From JAAYCB01 sp012744395 (GTDB lineage Bacteria > Planctomycetota > Planctomycetia > Pirellulales > Thermoguttaceae): a stretch of DNA of 22,152 nucleotides. The notes below the pieces were generated by a model that saw nothing but the letters and a program-made list of their open reading frames with translations, had not been told where the DNA came from and made no database searches. A program made the position numbers and the translations under genes. The stretch spans positions 1 through 22,152 of the forward strand of contig JAQVNJ010000103.1 of assembly GCA_028703175.1 (NCBI GenBank), in the 5' to 3' direction. Below, piece by piece: positions 16,967-22,152 of the stretch; position 1 is the stretch's first letter, and each line of letters starts with the position of its first letter.

Positions 16967-18334
16967 ATGCAGCGTTTGGCGCTTTTTCATGCAGTTTTGG
17001 CGGCCGGTCTGCTGGCCGGCGGGATAGCGGGCGGCGCGTCGGCCGACGAGGCGACGTGGAAGGCGGGCGCCGCCCGGGTGAAGATCACCCCCGAAAGCTC
17101 GATCTGGATGGCCGGCTACGCCGCACGCACGAAACCGTCGGAAGGCGTGGCGCAAGACCTGTTCGCCAAGGCCCTGGCGATCGAGGACCGGCAGGGCACG
17201 CGGCTGGTAATCCTCACAATGGACCTGATCAGCATCCCCCGCGAGATCCGCAAGTGGATGGAGCGAGAGGTCGAGCAGAAACACGGTCTGGCCCCGGAAT
17301 CGCTGCTGATCAACGTCTCGCACACGCACTGTGGGCCGGAGGTCCGCGCTGGCCGGGCCGCCGAATGGGACCTGCCCGCCGAACAGGGAGCCCGCATCCA
17401 GGCCTATTCCGACGGTCTGCGGTTGAAGCTCCTGGCCGCGGTGGGTGAGGCTCTTGGCAAGCTGGCGCCGGCGAAACTCGACTATCTGCACGCGCGTTGC
17501 GGGCTGGCGATGAACCGCCGCCGGCCGACGCAAAGGGGTTTCATGAACGCCCCCTATTCCGATGGGCCGGTCGACCACGACGTGCCCGTGCTCCGCGTCA
17601 CCGATCCGCAGAGCAAGCAAGTCCTCGCCCTGGCGTTCGGCTACGCCTGCCACAACACGACGCTCGGCTATTACCAGTTCTGCGGGGATTATGCGGGCTA
17701 CGCGCAGCAGTATCTCGAAGAGGCCCACCCGGAGACAATCGCCCTGTTCGTCCAGGGTTGCGGCGGGGACCAGAATCCATACCCGCGGCGGACCGAGGAG
17801 CTGGCCCAATATCACGGCCGCAGCCTGGCCGTGGCGGTGGAAGCGGCCCTCGAGACGATCCCCAGGACCTTGAGCGGTCCGCTGGCTCTTGCGTTTGACG
17901 AGGTGCCGCTCGATTTCGCCCCGCCGCCCGCGCGCGAAGAGCTTGAGAAGACGGCCGCCGCGGGCAAACAGCCGGCTGCCCGCCACGCCCGCCGCCTGCT
18001 CGACGAACTGGCCAAGAACGGCAAGATCCGCGAGAGCTATCCCTGCCCCGTGCAGGTCGTCCGCTTCGGGGGAGACCTGACGCTGGTGGCGATTGGCGGC
18101 GAGGTGGTCGTCGACTATTCGCTCCGCCTGAAGCGCGAGTTGGCCGGACCGGCCGTCTGGGTCGCCGGATACTCCAACGACGTCTTCACCTACGTCCCCT
18201 CGCTCCGCGTCCTCAAGGAGGGGGGCTACGAAGGGGGCCAGGCCACCGTCTGGGGATCGCTGCCCGGACCGTTCGCCGAATCGATCGAAGAACGCATCGT
18301 CGGCAAGGTCCTGGAACTGGCCGGGCGGAAATAG
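16967..18334 (+). CDS. exported hydrolase with neutral/alkaline ceramidase N-terminal domain
   Basis: A 455-aa exported protein related to the N-terminal domain of neutral ceramidases, zinc amidases that release fatty acid from ceramide. A signal peptide (about 1-26, ending GGASA) leads into WKAGAARVKITP (31-42), the usual family start. SHTHCGPE (118-125) and YACHNTT (226-232) hold the expected zinc-site His residues, and FVQGCGGDQNP (261-271) matches the loop that follows in ceramidases. It lacks the C-terminal Ig-like domain of true ceramidases (about 650-700 aa), and planctomycetes have many such short paralogues, so the natural substrate is uncertain. The ATG at 16967 was chosen because AGAAAGG lies about 7 nt upstream and the signal peptide begins there. 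Confidence 0.88.
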   Translation: MQRLALFHAVLAAGLLAGGIAGGASADEATWKAGAARVKITPESSIWMAGYAARTKPSEGVAQDLFAKALAIEDRQGTRLVILTMDLISIPREIRKWMEREVEQKHGLAPESLLINVSHTHCGPEVRAGRAAEWDLPAEQGARIQAYSDGLRLKLLAAVGEALGKLAPAKLDYLHARCGLAMNRRRPTQRGFMNAPYSDGPVDHDVPVLRVTDPQSKQVLALAFGYACHNTTLGYYQFCGDYAGYAQQYLEEAHPETIALFVQGCGGDQNPYPRRTEELAQYHGRSLAVAVEAALETIPRTLSGPLALAFDEVPLDFAPPPAREELEKTAAAGKQPAARHARRLLDELAKNGKIRESYPCPVQVVRFGGDLTLVAIGGEVVVDYSLRLKRELAGPAVWVAGYSNDVFTYVPSLRVLKEGGYEGGQATVWGSLPGPFAESIEERIVGKVLELAGRK

Positions 18335-18345
18335 GGCCCGCCCGG
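18321..18345 (+). terminator. hairpin spanning the stop codon of the ceramidase-like gene
   Basis: CCGGGCGG pairs perfectly with CCGCCCGG over 8 bp; the stop codon TAG lies in the 9-nt loop. No T-run follows. It is the third stem found at or just after a stop codon in this window. Confidence 0.4.
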
Positions 18346-18534
18346 TTCGCCGCGCCGGCCTTCCATGCCGATTCTCTTGGATCGGACGCTGATCCGACTG
18401 CCCCGGTGGCCTGGATTGCAGCGGTGGAGCCGATCGGCGGCCGGAAACCTCTCTTTGCTTGAATTTACGGAGCGGTGAGAAGGCGCTGGAAGCACGCCCC
18501 GGCTCGATCCGACATACCCAAAACTCGAACAAGC
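18346..18534. other. intergenic sequence left of the candidate att site
   Basis: I see nothing recognisable. It would be the original chromosomal flank downstream of the tRNA-Leu gene if the island model is right. Confidence 0.3.
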
Positions 18535-18587
18535 TGCGAGAGACAGGACTCGAACCTGCACGGGTTGCCCCACTGGATCCTAAGTCC
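18535..18587 (-). other. 3' fragment of tRNA-Leu(UAG), candidate attachment site
   Basis: Read on the - strand, the sequence has anticodon loop CTTAGGA (anticodon TAG), the 3' half of the anticodon stem (TCCAG), a long variable arm (GGGCAACCC), a T arm (GCAGG TTCGAGT CCTGT) and the 3' acceptor strand CTCTCGC with discriminator A. The 5' acceptor strand and D arm are absent; the sequence stops matching a leucine tRNA at the 5' side of the anticodon stem. A 3' tRNA fragment of this size is the classical att scar left by tRNA-targeting integrases. Because the tRNA points left, the inserted DNA should lie to the right, where the mobile elements are. Confidence 0.75.
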
Positions 18588-18794
18588 GGTGAGCCAATCG
18601 CGTAACCCGCAAGATACCAAAGAGTTGCGCGAGGCCGCAAGTGCCGGGGTGCCCGTATTGGTGCCGAGCGGGCCGGAGGCCGATTTGGGTGCCGATTTCC
18701 CCCCGAATTGAAGGGTGTTGCAGGCGTCTGGAACGGACTCCCGGAGGCTATTCGGGCAGCGATTTTGGCGATGGTTCGGTCAACGCAGAAGTAG
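18588..18794 (+). pseudogene. frameshifted C-terminal tail resembling planctomycete integrase tails
   Basis: Directly right of the tRNA fragment, one frame reads NPQDTKELREAASAGVP up to a TGA at 18709-18711. A second frame then reads VWNGLPEAIRAAILAMVRS up to TAG at 18792-18794. The pattern 'NxQDTKEL...LPEAIRAAILAMV' resembles, from memory, the C-terminal tails of planctomycete integrase-like genes that overlap tRNA attachment sites. A one-base frameshift would join the two parts. No catalytic part of a recombinase is present, so at most this is a dead 3' remnant. The identification rests on recall, not on a search. Confidence 0.35.
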
Positions 18795-18842
18795 CGAAAT
18801 CGGGGGCGACTCGCATCTGGGAGCATTGCGCTTTTATAGGAG

Positions 18843-19320
18843 TTATGCGGCATTCGTGAGTGGGATTCCAAAGGCTTTGTTCGTCAGGACTTGCCAGTGC
18901 TTCGACTTGTAATAGGCCCGCAACAGCAGCATCTGCTCGGCGTGCTCCTCGTGCCAGAAGATGCCCGGCCCCTTCAATCGCAAGTTGATGACCCGGCGAA
19001 CCGCGCTCTCCATGGAACCGCTGCCCATCGGCATCTTCGCACGACGCGCCTTGGCGTAGTCCAGACGCCCGGCGCGGGCATTGCGCAGGAGGTAGTCCCG
19101 TTCGCGACTCCATCCCTTGCCCCGTTTCCCCTGGCAGAGTCGCTCGACTTCCTGGATGAACGCCTTCACTTCCCCGCGCCACAAACGACGCCGTTGTCGA
19201 GTCGCCCAGCGCTTGCGCTCGCGGGCCCGCCAGGAAGTGTTCAAGGCCGCCAGGGCGTAGACGTGCTCGACCACATGGTAGAAATTGTCGGCGGCGGCCG
19301 GAGATTGAGCCAGTGTGGCG
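18843..19320 (-). pseudogene. transposase, C-terminal remnant
   Basis: About 159 codons with typical DDE-transposase C-terminal features: NFYHVVEHVYALAAL near the start, then DYAKARRAKMPMGSGSMESAV and RRVINLRLKGPGIFWHEEHAEQ. A full transposase of this kind would be roughly 400 aa or more, so the N-terminal half, with at least one catalytic Asp, is missing. The reading frame continues open to the right into the CHC2 gene but is out of frame with it and meaningless there. The preceding CHC2 gene ends at the point where transposase similarity begins, which suggests an internal deletion. The family cannot be settled from this fragment. Confidence 0.7.
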
Positions 19321-19336
19321 GCCGGGAGTGGACCGG

Positions 19337-19675
19337 CTACTTGCGACAGTGGCGGTCGAAGCGGTCCCGGGGCAGATAGGGAATCGGGCTGTTCAGACGT
19401 TGGCAGAGGTCCTTGGCCGCCGCGTAGATGCTCAGATGCTCGACGGCCGCCCATAGATCGAGTTGGGTTCCCGCGGAGTGGCAGCGGAAGCAGCGGTAGC
19501 GGTGACAGTCGAGATTCACCGAGAAGGACCGGCTGTCGCGCCCGGAAGCCCGATGGATTGGACAAGGGCCGCGGAGCCGAGCGCCGAGACGAGCCGTGGG
19601 GGCGAAGCCCAGCAGGTCCAGCACCTGCTGGATCGTGATCTGCGCGCGGACTTGTTTCAAATCGATTCCCGGCAT
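19337..19675 (-). CDS. small CHC2-type zinc-finger protein (primase-like), IS-associated
   Basis: A 112-aa protein with a DnaG-like CHC2 zinc finger: PCPIH (Cys38, His41) and RCFRCHSAG (Cys62, Cys65), preceded by IDLKQVRAQITIQQVLDLLG and followed by DLWAAVEHLSIYAAAKDL. In primases this finger binds template DNA, but here there is no polymerase (TOPRIM) domain. Its position directly before a transposase remnant on the same strand suggests that it belonged to the same insertion element. The ATG at 19675 was chosen because the finger's leading helix starts there and GGAG lies about 10 nt upstream. Its C-terminus may have been altered by the deletion that removed the transposase N-terminus. The group II intron ends 51 nt upstream and may have cut off its promoter. 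Confidence 0.75.
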   Translation of the reverse strand: MPGIDLKQVRAQITIQQVLDLLGFAPTARLGARLRGPCPIHRASGRDSRSFSVNLDCHRYRCFRCHSAGTQLDLWAAVEHLSIYAAAKDLCQRLNSPIPYLPRDRFDRHCRK

Positions 19676-19841
19676 GATGGGCTCCGGGCAAGCGGACAAC
19701 GGCGACGCCAGGGGCTGACCCGAACAGTAGAGTCGACGTGTGGCGCGGTGGTTTAGGTGGAGGCTTGGTCTGTTGCCGGCCCTTTCGGTTGCCGGTGCCC
19801 TAATGTCCGCCACCCTGCTCCGTTTCCACACGCCGCTCATC

Positions 19842-19874
19842 GAACCGGACGTGCAGTTCTCCCGCATCCGGCTC
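19842..19874 (-). ncRNA. group II intron domain V
   Basis: This is a 33-nt hairpin starting GAGCCGGATGCGG and ending GCACGTCCGGTTC. It is the catalytic core of the intron and its most conserved element. It lies 12 nt after the RT stop codon. Confidence 0.9.
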
Positions 19875-19886
19875 TCGGACAAGGAA

Positions 19887-21212
19887 TCACGCGTTCGCCC
19901 GCGGAAGTTTGCGTCGCTGCACCCGGAGCTCGATCAACCCCAGTTTCTGGTAGCCGTATTGCAGGGGAAAGCGTGCTGTTCCCCTGCCGTCCACCTTGTG
20001 TTTGCGACACAACCACTGACGGAGCCGCTCGCGCGCGTGGTAATCCACGGCGCGGTAGGCGCGGCTGACCGATCCATAAGAGAAGTAGTTGGCCCATCCC
20101 CGAATCATCAGGTTAAGGCGTTCCACAATCTCCTCTGGGTCGGCCAGGCCCCACCGAGCGCTGGTCTGCTCGCTGATCGCCCGACGAAGCCGGGCAACTT
20201 TCTTCTGCGACGGACGGGCACCGATGTACGGCTGACCTGTCCGAGGTGCATACCCCCGCCCGAATGTGTAACCCAGGAAGTCAAACGATTCATCCGGCAC
20301 GCGACAGACGTGCGTCTTCGTCTCATTCACCGTGAGTTTCAGCCGTGTCATCATGTCCCGCATAGCCTGCATCGCCTGGTCGGCGTTGCGTCGGCAGCAG
20401 ATCACAAAATCATCGGCATAATTCACGATGCAAGCCTGCAACGCTCGCTGGTGGCCCAGGACTTTCCAGCCCAGAACAAACCTCCGCATGTACAGATTCG
20501 CCAGTAACGGGGAGATCGGTGCGCCTTGCGGGCTGCCTCGCCCCTCGTCCTTGTTGCGAGTCGTGCGATGTCTGCGCCCTCGAGAATCCTTCTCTTCCAC
20601 CGGTGCCACAAGCCAAAGCTTGATGAGATGAAGTACCGCTTTGTCGCTTACGCGACGAGCGACGCACTGCATGAGCTCGGCGTGCGGGATGGAGTCGAAG
20701 TATCCCGAAAGGTCAGCGTCCACCACCTCCCGGTATCCGGCAATCAGCAGTTGGTGTACCGCTTTGACCGCCGCTTGTGCGCTGTGGCCTTCACGGTAGG
20801 CGTACTGCTCAGGTTGCAGATCCGCTTCGAAAATAGGCTCCAGGACGATCAATGCCGCTGTCTCCACGACGCGATCCTTGATCGTCGGAATTCCGAGAGG
20901 ACGCTGCTTCCCATCCGGTTTGGGGATGTACACGCGTCGTACCGCCTGAGGCTGGTACTGCTTCGTTCGCAATTCCTCCGCCAGTTCGTCCAGCCACTTC
21001 GTGACTCCGTACCTTTCGATCTCCTCGAAAGTCTGCTCATCCTCACCGGGAGCACCGCCGTTGATCAGGCAACGCCGCCAGGCGCACCAAAGCACGTCTT
21101 TCCGATAGATCTTGTCGTACAGCGTGTAGAAGCGAAAAGCTGGCGATTCCTTCGCTTTGGCGTGCAACGCCCTCTGTAGCTCCTGAACCGTAGGTAGAGT
21201 TGGTAGGCTCAT
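19887..21212 (-). CDS. ltrA: group II intron reverse transcriptase/maturase
   Basis: The intron-encoded protein, 441 aa, helps its intron fold and splice and copies it into DNA at the target. RT landmarks are present: KPDGKQRPLGIPTIKDRVV (98-116), DADLSGYFD (165-173, first catalytic Asp), GSPQGAPISPLLANLYM (226-242) and the active-site YADD (265-268), then FLGYTFGR (312-319). The maturase/X region includes RGWANYF (371-377). There is no C-terminal HNH endonuclease, so target entry would rely on a nick made by replication or another source. The ATG at 21212 was chosen over a TTG two codons upstream because GGAG sits 7 nt before it. The gene is intact and lies wholly inside the intron RNA. Confidence 0.95.
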   Translation of the reverse strand: MSLPTLPTVQELQRALHAKAKESPAFRFYTLYDKIYRKDVLWCAWRRCLINGGAPGEDEQTFEEIERYGVTKWLDELAEELRTKQYQPQAVRRVYIPKPDGKQRPLGIPTIKDRVVETAALIVLEPIFEADLQPEQYAYREGHSAQAAVKAVHQLLIAGYREVVDADLSGYFDSIPHAELMQCVARRVSDKAVLHLIKLWLVAPVEEKDSRGRRHRTTRNKDEGRGSPQGAPISPLLANLYMRRFVLGWKVLGHQRALQACIVNYADDFVICCRRNADQAMQAMRDMMTRLKLTVNETKTHVCRVPDESFDFLGYTFGRGYAPRTGQPYIGARPSQKKVARLRRAISEQTSARWGLADPEEIVERLNLMIRGWANYFSYGSVSRAYRAVDYHARERLRQWLCRKHKVDGRGTARFPLQYGYQKLGLIELRVQRRKLPRANA

Positions 21213-21717
21213 CGCCAATCTCCGAGTCCCTTGCCACTTGTGACGTTGACCTTGAACTGAGGCCCCTTCGCTCCACCGGCGTTACCCGGCTTCCTCGCTA
21301 CTACGAGCCTCTCCGCCACCCCGCACGGCCCGGCCTGTCCCTCGCGGGATTCCAGTTGGCGGTCACGCGCCGCCACCGTTCGGGGCTTCCCGTGTTGCGC
21401 TACGCTTCCATGTATTGGCATGCCATCGCCATTACCCCGGCGGGACCAGAACACGGGTGTCGTTCACTGCGCGTCCTGACGGCGGCCTTCCCCATCTTCT
21501 CGTTGGGTCGGCTCCCACATTAGGTCTTTCGAGGCCTGCTCGGCGTTCACTCGCGTTACGGCCTGCCAACTCGCTGAGCCGCTAAACGGCCCTTTTCCAT
21601 CGAAGGCTTCGACGATCTCGTTACCTCCATCGCCGCTCCGATTGCTACCGGCTGGAACGACAGTTGCCGGGCGGGAATTGCACCCGCTGAAAACGCACGC
21701 CTTTCACGGCGCACGAG

Positions 21718-21743
21718 AAGAGGCACCGGTACACGAACCTCTT
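21718..21743 (-). other. hairpin in the 5' exon beside the intron insertion point
   Basis: On the - strand AAGAGG (21743-21738) pairs with CCTCTT (21723-21718) around a 14-nt loop, ending 3 nt before the intron's first base. The 3' arm overlaps the IBS1 sequence. Some group II introns choose sites just after hairpins, so this may have guided insertion. Confidence 0.4.
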
Positions 21744-21775
21744 GCTCGCATCCCCTCGATTACCTCGACCAAGGA

Positions 21776-21811
21776 CGTGTCAATTATCGTGATCGCTCTC
21801 ACCATTGAAGC
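21776..21811. repeat. degenerate terminal CRISPR repeat
   Basis: The last 12 nt, CACCATTGAAGC at 21800-21811, match the array repeat at all but one position; the first 24 nt have decayed. It is followed by a 36-nt spacer (21812-21847) of the same length as the others, so it occupies the expected repeat position. Decayed repeats normally mark the end of an array away from the leader. Confidence 0.65.
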
Positions 21812-21847
21812 TCCCAGCGCCCGACCATGGGGCCGGCGCTCAACGTC

Positions 21848-22152
21848 CCTTCCTCCGTTGAAAGACGGAGGCCCCATTGAAGCCTGTCCGCTTGCCGGCA
21901 GCATCCGCAGCACGCAAGAGCCTTCCTCCGTTGAAAGACGGAGGCCCCATTGAAGCGTCAACCTCCTCCTCCGGCTCGTCGTCACTCAAATCCCTTCCTC
22001 CGTTGAAAGACGGAGGCCCCATTGAAGCCTGGAGCGGAGCATTGGCAATGAGGATCTGTTCGATCCGCCCTTCCTCCGTTGAAAGACGGAGGCCCAATTG
22101 AAGCTCGATAGCCTGAGCCGGCGTCAACCAGTTTCCCTCCGTCCTTCCTCCG
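21848..22152. CRISPR. CRISPR array (left end; continues beyond the window)
   Basis: There are four full 36-nt repeats (21848-21883, 21921-21956, 21993-22028, 22069-22104) and a fifth cut by the window edge (22143-22152). Spacers are 37, 36, 40 and 38 nt and all differ. The repeat begins CCTTCCTCCGTTGAAAG and ends GGCCCCATTGAAGC; it contains a 7-bp stem CCTCCGT/ACGGAGG with loop TGAAAG. Repeat 4 has C28 changed to A. The + strand end ATTGAAGC resembles the 8-nt crRNA handle of many type I and III systems, whereas the decayed repeat on the left suggests a leader on the right. No cas gene is in the window, so the type cannot be assigned. Confidence 0.95.

Larger units (their letters stand above)
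19727..21714 (-). ncRNA. group II intron, complete ribozyme with internal ORF
   Basis: A self-splicing retroelement of about 1990 nt. The 5' end on the - strand is GTGCGCC, a canonical group II start (first base at 21714). Domain V is at 19874-19842: GAGCCGGATGCGG, then a loop, then GCACGTCCGGTTC. Domain VI pairs 19838-19826 with 19743-19730, leaves A19733 bulged as branch point, and the intron ends in UAC at 19727. EBS1 (GAGAAGA, 21501-21495) is perfectly complementary to the last 7 nt of the 5' exon (TCTTCTC, 21721-21715), which confirms the 5' boundary. The RT gene lies in domain IV. All parts needed for splicing and retrohoming look intact. The structural class was not assigned. Confidence 0.88.

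Noticed and set aside
18535..18610. Complete tRNA-Leu gene
   Set aside because: No 5' acceptor strand pairing with CTCTCGC and no D arm is found upstream; similarity stops within the anticodon stem.
19887..22152. Reverse transcriptase beside a CRISPR array as an RNA-acquiring RT-Cas system
   Set aside because: The RT lies inside a complete group II intron with domain V and a branch point, has no Cas1 fusion, and no cas gene is next to it. Ordinary intron insertion explains the proximity.

Overview
The window reads as a GC-rich chromosomal segment of a planctomycete, probably Pirellulales-like. The clues are typical of that phylum: an exported sulfatase, a prepilin-like DUF1559 protein beside a small carboxypeptidase-regulatory-like lipoprotein, a Gfo/Idh/MocA oxidoreductase, a ceramidase-domain protein with a signal peptide, and large intergenic gaps. 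This placement rests on family knowledge, not on a marker gene.

From 1 to about 18350 the window is ordinary chromosome, nearly all on the + strand. In order it holds a sulfatase, an FHA protein, a PAS-PAS-SpoIIE phosphatase, a small lipoprotein with a terminator-like hairpin, a DUF1559 protein with its own promoter, an oxidoreductase translationally coupled to an APH-type kinase, a DsbD-type thiol reductase with a promoter inside the preceding gene, purM on the - strand, a c'-like cytochrome, a glycogen debranching enzyme and a ceramidase-like hydrolase. At least three related short palindromes lie in the gaps between genes.

At 18535-18587 there is a 53-nt 3' fragment of a tRNA-Leu(UAG) gene without its 5' half. 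This is the usual scar of integration into a tRNA gene. Everything to its right is mobile or defence DNA: a frameshifted tail resembling planctomycete integrase C-termini, the C-terminal remnant of a transposase, a small CHC2 zinc-finger protein, a complete group II intron (about 19727-21714, - strand) encoding a reverse transcriptase/maturase, and the start of a CRISPR array that runs off the right edge. The geometry predicts an intact tRNA-Leu to the right of the window.

The intron looks functional. It has a canonical 5' end, a well-formed domain V, a domain VI with a bulged branch-point A, intact RT residues, and a 7-nt EBS1/IBS1 match to its upstream exon. It sits between the degenerate end of the CRISPR array and the CHC2 gene. 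No cas gene is visible. I found no clearly new multi-gene system. The best leads are the island boundary, the intron with its enlarged domain VI next to a CRISPR array, the palindrome family, and a strong unexplained hairpin between purM and the cytochrome gene.
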